NCBI RefSeq assembly: GCF_900489465.1
Contig: NZ_UEFQ01000024.1
Span: forward strand, 124,001-188,000
DNA: 64,000 nt
Direction: 5' to 3'
DNA from: Aequorivita sp. CIP111184
Lineage (GTDB): Bacteria; Bacteroidota; Bacteroidia; Flavobacteriales; Flavobacteriaceae
Below the pieces are notes generated by a model. The model had not been told where the DNA came from, ran no database searches, and worked only from the letters and a program-made list of their open reading frames with translations. Positions 48,057-55,786 of this stretch are shown here, piece after piece. The position numbers and the translations under genes were made by a program. Numbering within the stretch: position 1 is the stretch's first letter; each line of letters begins with the position of its first letter.

Positions 48057-48262
48057 TTTTAATTTTTTTTAGATTAATACTAGTTTAAGCAGATTAAGTT
48101 TCTGTAAAGCTATTAAAAAATATATTTTTCACAACTTTTTCTTAAAATACACAATAAATTTAACATATTAATTAATTAAAAGTTCTTTGTTTTTTAAGAT
48201 TCAAAAACTTCTTTTAAAACGTAATTAATAAATTTATTACATTTACCTTCAAAAAAAGTTCT
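48057..48262. other. Divergent intergenic region between protease and sigma factor
   Basis: This 206-bp AT-rich stretch separates two divergent genes and must hold both promoters. I see no exact TTG / TAnnTTTG pair in either direction; TACATTTA at 48238-48245 is one base off the -7 consensus for the sigma gene. An ECF-type promoter recognised by the encoded sigma is possible but its consensus is unknown. Confidence 0.4.
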
Positions 48263-48796
48263 ATGGAACAACCCAATGATCTCATTCTAGAGATGCAAAA
48301 CGGAAGTGAAAAGGCATTCTCCCGTTTATATACTATGTACAGCGAAGCTATATACGGTATTATTTATAGTATCGTTTTGGATGAAGGTACTGCAGAAGAA
48401 GTATTACAGGACGTTTTTATAAAAGTGTGGAACAATGCTGCATCCTATTCCGTCAACAAAGGTCGCTTTTTCACTTGGCTGCTAAACATTGCAAGAAATA
48501 CAGCTATCGATGAAACCCGTTCAAAAGCATTTAAAAATTCTAAAAAAAACCTAAGTACCACAAACTTCGTAGATATACTATCATCCTCAGATAGTTTAAA
48601 TAAGAAGACCAATGCGATAGGCTTAAAAAAGTTTGTAGATGCCCTTAAACCAGCGTGTATTAAAATAATAGACTTGCTGTATTTTAAAGGCTTTACGCAA
48701 GCGGAAGCATCGAAAACATTGGACATACCATTAGGAACAATAAAAACAAGAAACCGAACCTGTATCAATGATTTACGGGTAATGGTCTTAGGATAA
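48263..48796 (+). CDS. ECF-type RNA polymerase sigma factor
   Basis: A 177 aa sigma factor with region 2 (about 22-90: YSEAIYGIIYSIVLDEG, ...VLQDVFIKVWNNA, FFTWLLNIARNTAIDETRS) and region 4 (about 125-175: LLYFKGFTQAEASKTLDIPL with GTIKTRNR). It is followed by a membrane anti-sigma factor after a 7-bp gap. That is the typical SigK/RskA arrangement, in which the anti-sigma holds the sigma factor at the membrane until a signal arrives. Confidence 0.93.
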   Translation: MEQPNDLILEMQNGSEKAFSRLYTMYSEAIYGIIYSIVLDEGTAEEVLQDVFIKVWNNAASYSVNKGRFFTWLLNIARNTAIDETRSKAFKNSKKNLSTTNFVDILSSSDSLNKKTNAIGLKKFVDALKPACIKIIDLLYFKGFTQAEASKTLDIPLGTIKTRNRTCINDLRVMVLG

Positions 48797-48803
48797 AAAC
48801 AAT

Positions 48804-49598
48804 ATGGAACCCGAAGAAATTATAGCATCAGGAAATTTAGAGATGTATGTGTGTGGTGCATTGCCACCAGCGGAAGCACTTGAGATAGAAAAAGCAATTG
48901 CAACTTATCCTGAAGTAAAGCGCGAAGTAGAGCTTATCGAGGAATCGTTAGTGCATTTGGCCGAAACCGTTGCTCCCCCATTGCAGGCAATGACTTGGAC
49001 TAATATTTTAAATTCAATAAGAAATCTTACCGATACAAATGACTCCAAAGTAAGAAGTTTAAACTGGCCAGCAATAACAGGTTGGGCTGCAGCAATTTTG
49101 TTTATGGGCGGAATTATGTGGATGTTGAAACAAACGAATGATTTGAACGATTCACTTCAAGTTACTACTACCGAGAATATTATTTTAAAAGAAGATAAAA
49201 CCAACGCTGAAAATCAGCTTGCTGAAAACAACGAGATCTTGGAAGTTTTAAGATCAAAAAATTATCAGTCATATACACTTCCCGGAAACCAGGCTGTTGC
49301 GCCAGAAGCATTTGCTAAAGTATATTTGAACAAAACTGACAATGTAGCCTATATAGACATTAAAGGCTTACCCACGCCTCCACGCGGAAAAGTATATCAA
49401 GTGTGGTCTCTTAAAATGGAACCGCTTACACCAACTAGTGTAGGCCTAATTTCTGTGGAAAATAAAACGAGTGAAGGAATTTACAAGTTCGTAAACTTCC
49501 CAGACCCTGAAGCATTCGGAATAACTCTTGAGCCTGAAGGCGGAAGTGAAACTCCTACCCTATCTCAACTGTATACTTTAGGAATGATTACAATTTAA
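48804..49598 (+). CDS. RskA-family anti-sigma factor
   Basis: A 264 aa membrane protein. The N-terminal cytosolic sigma-binding part (about 1-85: NLEMYVCGALPPAEALEIE) is followed by one transmembrane helix at about 93-112 (ITGWAAAILFMGGIMWML), a coiled-coil stretch (about 115-150), and an RskA-like extracytoplasmic C-terminal domain (about 160-264: AYIDIKGLPTPPRGKVYQVW). It would sequester the sigma factor encoded just upstream. No regulated-proteolysis gene is adjacent. Confidence 0.9.
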   Translation: MEPEEIIASGNLEMYVCGALPPAEALEIEKAIATYPEVKREVELIEESLVHLAETVAPPLQAMTWTNILNSIRNLTDTNDSKVRSLNWPAITGWAAAILFMGGIMWMLKQTNDLNDSLQVTTTENIILKEDKTNAENQLAENNEILEVLRSKNYQSYTLPGNQAVAPEAFAKVYLNKTDNVAYIDIKGLPTPPRGKVYQVWSLKMEPLTPTSVGLISVENKTSEGIYKFVNFPDPEAFGITLEPEGGSETPTLSQLYTLGMITI

Positions 49599-49620
49599 AT
49601 AAAAACCATTTTCATAAAAA

Positions 49621-49649
49621 AAGCCTGTACTCAATTCAAATACAGGCTT
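49621..49649 (+). terminator. Terminator of the sigma/anti-sigma operon
   Basis: AAGCCTGTA (49621-49629) and TACAGGCTT (49641-49649) form a stem with an 11-nt loop, followed by a T-run on the plus strand. It sits 22 bp after the anti-sigma stop codon. Confidence 0.8.
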
Positions 49650-49693
49650 TTTTATTCTTAAAGGGTTAGTAAATTCAAAATAGTTATATATAC

Positions 49694-49789
49694 GAAGCGC
49701 CCACAATTTGCGGGCGCTTCAACTAACAAAAAAACTCTGAAAAACCGGGATTAACCGGTTTTGTAAAATCTATCAATTTCTTGATAGAT
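49694..49789. repeat. Three consecutive perfect inverted repeats in a convergent gap
   Basis: GAAGCGCCC/GGGCGCTTC (49694-49720), AAAACCGG/CCGGTTTT (49741-49762) and ATCTATCAA/TTGATAGAT (49768-49789) follow one another within 96 bp. With the terminator at 49621 they make four hairpins in one intergenic region of 243 bp between convergent genes. The repeats may act as a bidirectional terminator cluster or mark a small structured RNA. No ORF lies here. Confidence 0.6.
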
Positions 49790-49841
49790 AACCAACCTCA
49801 ACCATACTTACGGAAAATTTGAAGACTTGGTTTTCAATTTT

Positions 49842-51119
49842 TTATAATTTTTCAATTTCTTTTGCCTTTAATGGTCCCAATTCATAAAAAGCGCCCATAA
49901 GTTCTTCTTTTAGTGATGCTACTTTATCTTCCATTCCATTGGCTTTATAAATTAAAGTGGAATGGAAAAGTGCTTTAGGTTCCGAAGTTTTACCTTCCAC
50001 ATATTCTTCAATCGTTTTAAGAGCACTTTCCTTATCTCCAGATTTCAATTGGGAATAAGCCAACAATTGATACGTTTCAGGAGTGGCGCGATTGGTTATT
50101 TCCTTGGCTGCTAACTTTAATGCTTTTTCTGGATCAGTTTCAGCATAAAGATTTATAAGATAGGTATTATACATTCCTCCGTAACTTGGATTATCGGTTG
50201 CACTTAAAAACTTATCGTATTGTTTCTTTGCTTCGGAAGTGTTTCCTTCAAATTCCGCCATTTCGCCTTTAAAAAGATAATAATCCGGTGCTTTATGATT
50301 TACCATTACAGAATCCAAAATACGGTTTGCTTCTTTGGTGTTCTTTTCAGATGAATAAACCATCCAAGCTAGTTGTTTTTTTACATAATGATTATCTGGT
50401 TCAATAGCCAACGTTTTTAAATAACTATCGTATGAATCCTTAATTCTTCCTGCATGACCGTAAAAATCACCAATATTGCTGTAAACCCATAATTTTAGGC
50501 CTTTACTATCGCGTTCTTCTGCAATTTGTTTTGCCTGTTCCATATATTTTATGGCAGCATCAAGGTTTCCATTATGGTCGCTCCATTTTGCCAATCGAAT
50601 TAAATAATTGAAATCTTTCGGGTCTTTTATGCTTCCTAAAAGTGTATCAGCTCTGTTGTACTCGCCTAATTCCATCGCTACATCAAAGAGCATCATTTCA
50701 GTTTCTTTGTGGTTATCGGGATAGGTATATGCACTATCCAACAAAACTTGAGCTTCTTTAAAACGATGTTGCGAAATATAATTGTGTGCCAAACTGCGTA
50801 AATAAGAATCCTTATTTCTAGCAGAAACATCATGCGACTTTCTAATTAGCATTTCAGAAGTTTTCAATTCTGAAATATCTCCTGTGCTTCCAAAAAGGGC
50901 TGCATGTATTCCAGATAGACGACTCATCTCCATTAAATGGGTTGAATCATTATTAAACCGTGCCTGCCAAAACTCTAAATCTTTATGGATTGCATCATTT
51001 CCAGGTGTTTTATTAGTAGCTAAATATTGATCATAATCCTTATTATCAGTTACACCTTTTGGCTTTTCTTGACACCCACAAAGAACTACTATTGTGAGTA
51101 TTGTTATTATTTTTTTCAT
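49842..51119 (-). CDS. TPR-repeat lipoprotein
   Basis: A 425 aa protein with a lipoprotein signal (MKKIITILTIVVLCGCQEK, Cys16). Several tetratricopeptide-like repeats cover about residues 90-400 (for example LDAAIKYMEQAKQIAEERDS and KDSYDSYLKTLAIEPDN). TPR domains mediate protein contacts, so this is probably a periplasmic or outer-membrane scaffold. It is in the same direction as, and 95 bp downstream of, the DUF4331-type genes and is probably part of the same functional unit. No enzyme motif is visible. Confidence 0.82.
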   Translation of the reverse strand: MKKIITILTIVVLCGCQEKPKGVTDNKDYDQYLATNKTPGNDAIHKDLEFWQARFNNDSTHLMEMSRLSGIHAALFGSTGDISELKTSEMLIRKSHDVSARNKDSYLRSLAHNYISQHRFKEAQVLLDSAYTYPDNHKETEMMLFDVAMELGEYNRADTLLGSIKDPKDFNYLIRLAKWSDHNGNLDAAIKYMEQAKQIAEERDSKGLKLWVYSNIGDFYGHAGRIKDSYDSYLKTLAIEPDNHYVKKQLAWMVYSSEKNTKEANRILDSVMVNHKAPDYYLFKGEMAEFEGNTSEAKKQYDKFLSATDNPSYGGMYNTYLINLYAETDPEKALKLAAKEITNRATPETYQLLAYSQLKSGDKESALKTIEEYVEGKTSEPKALFHSTLIYKANGMEDKVASLKEELMGAFYELGPLKAKEIEKL

Positions 51120-51214
51120 TGTAAATTTATTTTTGTTAGTTGTATTTTAAAAAAGTATTTAAACCAAAAAAGAGAACACAGATGGTTCTCTTTTCTGGAT
51201 TTAAACAGCTTTCA

Positions 51215-51841
51215 TTAAAACGGTCCAGCCAAATATGGGAAGCTACTAGAAAAAGCAACATCGTTTGTTGGCACACCATCACTGGTCAAGCCTGGATTTT
51301 CATCACCCATTGGCCCACCGAATACTAATAATAATGATACATCTATCACATCATCACTCAAAGCTCTACCAGTCAAAATCTCTGTACCGTTAAAGTAAGT
51401 AGTGATGCCTGTTTTACCTAACCATAATACATCGTTAGAAAGTACAGTGGTAAAAGTTGCAGCATCAAGACCGAGTGCATTAGTTGTATATCCTGCATTT
51501 AACGCAAGCAATTTATCTTGAAACTTTGTTTGAAAAGCAACTTGCATTTCGGAAGGTACCGTAACGTTAAAAGCATCTTTAAATCCTGTACTACCAAAAA
51601 CGGTATTTATACCTGGACGCCCCATTTGGTCTTCCTGTCTGTAAGTTCCGCTAAAGTCAAGAACTAGCCCACAAGGCTCACAAGCAGTTCCACCGCAGTC
51701 AACTCCGGTTTCATCACCGTTCATAATTCCATCAGTACAAGTTTCCTGTACTATTACGTTATCATCGTCATCTTTACACTGCACAAACAATAATGATGTT
51801 GATATTGCAGCAAAAAGGGTTATATATTTTAATGTTTTCAT
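51215..51841 (-). CDS. DUF4331 C-terminal-half-like lipoprotein
   Basis: A 208 aa protein from ATG 51841 (a longer in-frame start at 51868 overlaps no better signal). It has a lipoprotein signal ending FVQC, then an aspartate run (KDDDDN) and a cysteine-rich CTDGIMNGDETGVDCGG module. The rest matches the C-terminal part of DUF4331 proteins: MGRPGINTVFG, LTGRALSDDVIDVSLLLVFGG and a final SSFPYLAGPF. The upstream gene supplies the N-terminal part of the same domain, so DUF4331 appears to be split into two exported proteins. Confidence 0.72.
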   Translation of the reverse strand: MKTLKYITLFAAISTSLLFVQCKDDDDNVIVQETCTDGIMNGDETGVDCGGTACEPCGLVLDFSGTYRQEDQMGRPGINTVFGSTGFKDAFNVTVPSEMQVAFQTKFQDKLLALNAGYTTNALGLDAATFTTVLSNDVLWLGKTGITTYFNGTEILTGRALSDDVIDVSLLLVFGGPMGDENPGLTSDGVPTNDVAFSSSFPYLAGPF

Positions 51842-51871
51842 CTTTTTAAATTTTTTCAAGGTTAGCAATTA

Positions 51872-52558
51872 TTATATTTTTCTTTTGGCTTCAACCCATA
51901 CATTATAGATAGGTGTATTAGGAGCAAAAGGATTTACACCTGCAACTCCACCAGGAATCATAGATTTAGGAACCTCAACAACAATACTTAGTACGTTTGT
52001 TCCAGCAAAGGTATCGGCGCCAGGATTGTTAAAACTTGTTGCTGTGCCAGCCAATACTGCGTTGTATTGGTTAAAGTCAAAGAAGAAAGGATCTTCACGT
52101 GGTCCTGCAAAAAACTTCATTCCGTCTTTTTCAGCAATTTGAACATCATCTTTAGTAGAGATTTTTACACTTCTTCGTGCTGAAGTTGCAATAGTGCTCT
52201 CCAAACCTTGCATAGCAGGAGCAGTTGGTCCAAAGAAGTACATAGAATCTCCACGCTTTATAGCTTGAATTACTAGGTCTTCCTTAAGATCATTATCCGT
52301 GTCTATATTAATTTCCACTAACACTGTTTCATCAAACACAGCTTGTGTTGTTGATTGTCCAGGAGCCAATAACCCTTGAACATTAGCAGCAAATACAAAG
52401 TTGCTGTTGTTCTCACCTTGAAAGGCGTAAAAGTCTGTAATATCCGCAGTGGTGCCTGCAACCGCGGGCGCATCAATGTGATCTGCGGAGATTAAAAATA
52501 CCGATAGTGCGGCTATGCCTAGTCCACCGATTACTGCAAAAAATTTTGATTTTTTCAT
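51872..52558 (-). CDS. DUF4331 N-terminal-half-like exported protein
   Basis: A 228 aa protein with a signal peptide (about 1-24, ...SVFLISA). The mature start, DHIDAPAVAGTTADITDFYAF, is the hallmark of DUF4331. Later, FFAGPREDPFFFDF, a strongly conserved family motif, is present. Full DUF4331 proteins are longer (roughly 450-500 aa), and here the missing C-terminal half is encoded by the next gene, 30 bp downstream. The family is of unknown function; the split is not a frameshift because the second gene carries its own lipoprotein signal. Confidence 0.85.
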   Translation of the reverse strand: MKKSKFFAVIGGLGIAALSVFLISADHIDAPAVAGTTADITDFYAFQGENNSNFVFAANVQGLLAPGQSTTQAVFDETVLVEINIDTDNDLKEDLVIQAIKRGDSMYFFGPTAPAMQGLESTIATSARRSVKISTKDDVQIAEKDGMKFFAGPREDPFFFDFNQYNAVLAGTATSFNNPGADTFAGTNVLSIVVEVPKSMIPGGVAGVNPFAPNTPIYNVWVEAKRKI

Positions 52559-52704
52559 CTTTTTTGTTGGTTTTTATTATTTATTTTTACTTGTTCGCTT
52601 ATACTTACGCTTAAATGTAACTTATGGTTTTTAAAAGCTCGTTAATCTTTTGTTAACGTGAAAAATCACTGTTTGAGCGCCCTAAAATAATTATAAAAAA
52701 TACA

Positions 52705-53928
52705 ATGAACCCTTCTGCGCCCGATTGGATTTTAAAATTTTTAAACCATTTTGAACGAAAGGACCTTATAGACCCGTTTGAAAATAGCTCCATATTTTAT
52801 GAGGCACTTAAACAAACTGGTTTTATATATGGAGTTTCAGTTGCGGCAGTTCCAAATAAAACACTCGGAAGCCTAAAACTAACTGAAGAGGAATACACAA
52901 AAGTAAATCTGTTCCACGCTTTGCTTTTTCAGTTTTATAAAAAAAATTTAAATGGAACAAATGAAGAAGCTATTGCAGACATCCTTTCTTTTTACCAACA
53001 ACTGGAAAAAAGAAAGGCGGGTTTCTTTCAAAGATTTTCACTTTCGCAAAGTCCTGCAAATAATTTGGAGTATACACTTTCCACACGATTGCAGGATGCA
53101 AATACTTTATTAAAGAAAAATACCGTTTCCCTGCTTACACATGCTTTGCTGTTTTTGGACGTTTTAGCTTATAAACAATGGCAGGATGATCCAACTATCG
53201 CCAAAAACTATTACAAACAACTTGAAACAGTTGTGCTAACGGGTTGTTTTTATACCCTAAAGTCAAAAAAGAAAAAGTCTAAATACGACAAGCTTTTAAT
53301 TGAATTATTTGAAACTTCATCGGGATATATAATTGATGATGCCAATGGCGGGGGAGCTACTTTTTTGGAAAGCATAAACTATTTGAACAACAGCGAAGAT
53401 TCGCTTGAAAAAAGATATATGCTAGATCTTTGTTGCCTCACGGTTTGGGAAGACTTAAAGCTTGACGAAACCGAGCATCAGTTTTTACAGCAAATGTTGG
53501 TTACGCTAGATTTCACTCAAGAAGAGCTAAGAAACAGCCTTCAAGGGCTAGATATTTTTTCAGAAAAATACACAAAAAAAATTCTTCTTTTTGAATATTC
53601 ACATCCGGTGAAGCAATTTTATAAGCAATCTTCATCCACTGTAAAATTATTGATTATTCGCAACAAAGACCGGTTGGCGCGGGAGTTGGAAGAAAGTGGC
53701 GAATTAATGGTACTATTAGGACAATCTACAGTTCGGGATCTTTCTCCGGATGAAAAAACAAAGGTAAAGGAGCAGTTATTAGATATATGTAAAAGCATTC
53801 CGTCACTCACCATATTTCTCTTGCCTGGCGGAACCGTGCTTTTACCCCTATTAGTGAAATTTATTCCAAAGCTTTTGCCTTCTTCATTTCAGGAAAATAG
53901 AATACAAATTGATAGAAAGAAAAAATAG
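52705..53928 (+). CDS. LETM1-related biofilm-associated protein
   Basis: A 407 aa protein. The C-terminal signature is SIPSLTIFLLPGGTVLLPLL followed by VKFIPKLLPSSF, the LETM1-like membrane segment of this bacterial family. The rest is mostly helical and soluble. The N-terminus NPSAPDWILKFLNHF is conserved in Flavobacteriia. The name derives from biofilm phenotypes reported for members of this group; the function here is not known. It is divergent from the DUF4331 genes and converges with the LytTR regulator with 2 bp between them. Confidence 0.85.
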   Translation: MNPSAPDWILKFLNHFERKDLIDPFENSSIFYEALKQTGFIYGVSVAAVPNKTLGSLKLTEEEYTKVNLFHALLFQFYKKNLNGTNEEAIADILSFYQQLEKRKAGFFQRFSLSQSPANNLEYTLSTRLQDANTLLKKNTVSLLTHALLFLDVLAYKQWQDDPTIAKNYYKQLETVVLTGCFYTLKSKKKKSKYDKLLIELFETSSGYIIDDANGGGATFLESINYLNNSEDSLEKRYMLDLCCLTVWEDLKLDETEHQFLQQMLVTLDFTQEELRNSLQGLDIFSEKYTKKILLFEYSHPVKQFYKQSSSTVKLLIIRNKDRLARELEESGELMVLLGQSTVRDLSPDEKTKVKEQLLDICKSIPSLTIFLLPGGTVLLPLLVKFIPKLLPSSFQENRIQIDRKKK

Positions 53929-53930
53929 CA

Positions 53931-54686
53931 TTATTCCAACCAAAGTTTAAAATCCTTCACACGCTCCCGGGCAACAATTACTTCTTGATCTTTATAACTG
54001 TTCAGTTTTAACTGAAGCCGCGAATTGGTATAGGAAATTATGTCTTTTATGGAATTAATATTAATATAGAATTTTCGGCTAATTCTAAAAAAGGTTTCTG
54101 GCGAAAGTTCCTGCTCTAACTGTTCTAAAGTCGTTTCCAAAAGATAATCGCGACCATCCTCTGTGTGTGCGTATGTTCCTTTATTTTCAGAATAGAAACA
54201 TTCAATTTCATCTACAGAAATCATTTTTATGTGCTGTCCAATTTTTGTAATAAAACGTTTTTTGTATTCACGTTCCACAGAATTTACAAGCAATTTTTTA
54301 ATATCCTCAAAATTGAATTGTACGTTTTGGGCTGCTGGTTTTAATGATTTATACTTTTTAACGGCGGCTTGCAACTCTTCTTCGTCAATAGGTTTCAGCA
54401 GATAATCTATACTGTTCAATTTGAAGGCCTGCAATGCATATTCGTCAAAAGCAGTTGTGAAAATGATGGCGCTGTTCACTTCAACCGCATCAAAAATTTC
54501 AAAGGAAAGCCCATCGCTCAGCTGAATGTCTAAAAAAATAAGATCTGGATGTGGATTGTTTTGGAACCAATTTACCGCTTCTTCCACACTGTGAAGCATT
54601 TGGCTTACGTTTACATCCTGCTTTTCAAGCATACGCTGAAGGTAGCGAGCAGATGGTTTTTCGTCTTCAATGATTAGTACGTTCAT
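53931..54686 (-). CDS. LytTR-type DNA-binding response regulator
   Basis: A 251 aa regulator with an N-terminal receiver domain (phospho-acceptor Asp53 in LIFLDIQLSDG; the conserved Lys in IDYLLKPIDE) and a C-terminal LytTR DNA-binding domain (about 145-250: RFITKIGQHIKMISVDEIEC, FYININSIKDIISY). Its partner is the LytS-like kinase at 55787-57115 on the same strand. Between them lie three 2TM genes. A three-copy TGATGGT tandem repeat lies immediately upstream of this start. Confidence 0.94.
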   Translation of the reverse strand: MNVLIIEDEKPSARYLQRMLEKQDVNVSQMLHSVEEAVNWFQNNPHPDLIFLDIQLSDGLSFEIFDAVEVNSAIIFTTAFDEYALQAFKLNSIDYLLKPIDEEELQAAVKKYKSLKPAAQNVQFNFEDIKKLLVNSVEREYKKRFITKIGQHIKMISVDEIECFYSENKGTYAHTEDGRDYLLETTLEQLEQELSPETFFRISRKFYININSIKDIISYTNSRLQLKLNSYKDQEVIVARERVKDFKLWLE

Positions 54687-54694
54687 CTGTTAAC

Positions 54695-54718
54695 TGATGG
54701 TTGATGGTTGATGGTTGA
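54695..54718. repeat. TGATGGT tandem repeat (three copies plus part)
   Basis: Three exact copies of the 7-mer TGATGGT, plus TGA, run from 54695 to 54718, only 9 bp upstream of the LytTR start codon. Slippage in such a tract would change the spacing of the translation start region. Confidence 0.7.
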
Positions 54719-54754
54719 ATTAATTTTTTTCAACTTTGTATTTATATTTTGCAA

Positions 54755-55057
54755 TTAGTCTTCTTCTAAAAACTGTTTTATTTTTTTTTCTTCCCAGCGT
54801 TTAAAAATATTGTTTTCAATATTCATTACATAAAAAACATAAAGCGCGTGAAACACTATGCCAAAGCCCCAGAAAAACGCGGTAACATAATTGCCCCAAT
54901 CTGCAAAATCTATTGGTTTATCATTAAAAACATTTGCTGAAACAAGTATTATTCCAGTGTTCACAAGGATATATACGGTAAAGTGGCTGTAAAAACCTTT
55001 CAGTGTTTCCACTTTTTTCTTTGCTCTTAAATAAGCGATGCTGCTTTTGGCTTCCAT
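54755..55057 (-). CDS. 2TM domain-containing small membrane protein
   Basis: A 100 aa protein with the 2TM architecture: a basic/hydrophilic start (YLRAKKKVETLKGFYSHFTV), two transmembrane helices (about 27-47 and 60-85), and the closing charged IFKRWEEKKIKQFLEED typical of the family. Third of three consecutive 2TM genes, between the kinase and response regulator genes of a two-component pair. Function of 2TM is not established; here it is likely a membrane partner of the kinase. Confidence 0.85.
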   Translation of the reverse strand: MEAKSSIAYLRAKKKVETLKGFYSHFTVYILVNTGIILVSANVFNDKPIDFADWGNYVTAFFWGFGIVFHALYVFYVMNIENNIFKRWEEKKIKQFLEED

Positions 55058-55066
55058 TTCAATTTT

Positions 55067-55378
55067 TTATTTAAGAAATTTTTCCATTTGTTTTTCTTCC
55101 CAATTCTTTATAAACTTCAATTTGTATTGAAAAGTTTTCGATGCGTGAAATAGTAGGCCAATACCCCAAAAAATAGGAACTATTAGAATATTCCAATCTA
55201 TCCATTCTATGAAATTTTTATCTGGTGATTCGTTCTTGAAAAATTCCAACATGTGGCTTCTTACAATAAATAGGGCAATGTTCACAACAACATAAACAAG
55301 CAAATGCTTATATAATCCTTTTAGTATCTCTATTTTTTTTTGAGCTTTTCTCAGTTTTATGCTTTCAGAATAATTCAT
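55067..55378 (-). CDS. 2TM domain-containing small membrane protein
   Basis: A 103 aa protein of the same family as its neighbours. Two membrane helices (about 28-48 and 64-85) follow the conserved KLRKAQKKIEILKGLYKHLL start, and it ends FIKNWEEKQMEKFLK. The gene follows the first 2TM gene after 2 bp and precedes the next after 9 bp, so the three are tightly co-translated. Confidence 0.85.
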   Translation of the reverse strand: MNYSESIKLRKAQKKIEILKGLYKHLLVYVVVNIALFIVRSHMLEFFKNESPDKNFIEWIDWNILIVPIFWGIGLLFHASKTFQYKLKFIKNWEEKQMEKFLK

Positions 55379-55380
55379 TT

Positions 55381-55689
55381 TTAGTTCGGATTGTTGTTGT
55401 TTCTTTCTTCTTCTTCCATAAATTGCTTCATTTTTCTATCTTCCCAATCTTTCCCTATAAAAGGTGTCCATTGAAATACTTTTATTGCCTGAAAGAAAAT
55501 GCCAATTCCCCATCCAAATGCCGCCCATAAAAACCAAGGATGACGCAGTTCATTCACATAATAGTTCAATCCTGCCAGCGCAGCAATAAAGATGACATAA
55601 AACATTAAACTGCTGTAAAATTTCTTTATTTCGGCAACACGTCTTTTCGCTTTAAAATATTTACTGTCTTTATTATTTTCAATTTCCAT
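55381..55689 (-). CDS. 2TM domain-containing small membrane protein
   Basis: A 102 aa protein. I use ATG 55689 (MEIENNKDSKYFKAKRRVAEI); the 23 residues before it in the longer frame are a non-family hydrophobic run and an unlikely start. Helices at about 24-44 and 52-74 and the ending WEDRKMKQFMEEEERNNN match the 2TM domain. It lies next to the kinase gene whose own C-terminus is also a 2TM domain. Confidence 0.83.
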   Translation of the reverse strand: MEIENNKDSKYFKAKRRVAEIKKFYSSLMFYVIFIAALAGLNYYVNELRHPWFLWAAFGWGIGIFFQAIKVFQWTPFIGKDWEDRKMKQFMEEEERNNNNPN

Positions 55690-55786
55690 AATAGTTGTTT
55701 TAAATAATAGTATAAAAGTAAAGCAGCTGAAGACCAAAATAAAATAGATCATTCCCAATCGTAGTATTTATAGGATGAACCGTAAT

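Noticed and set aside
49694-49720. tRNA or other RNA gene from a GC-rich hairpin
   Set aside because: No cloverleaf arms or CCA-type acceptor; it is a simple 9-bp stem.
51215-52558. DUF4331 gene broken by a frameshift
   Set aside because: The second half has its own start codon, lipoprotein signal and cysteine-rich module, so a genuine two-gene split is more likely.
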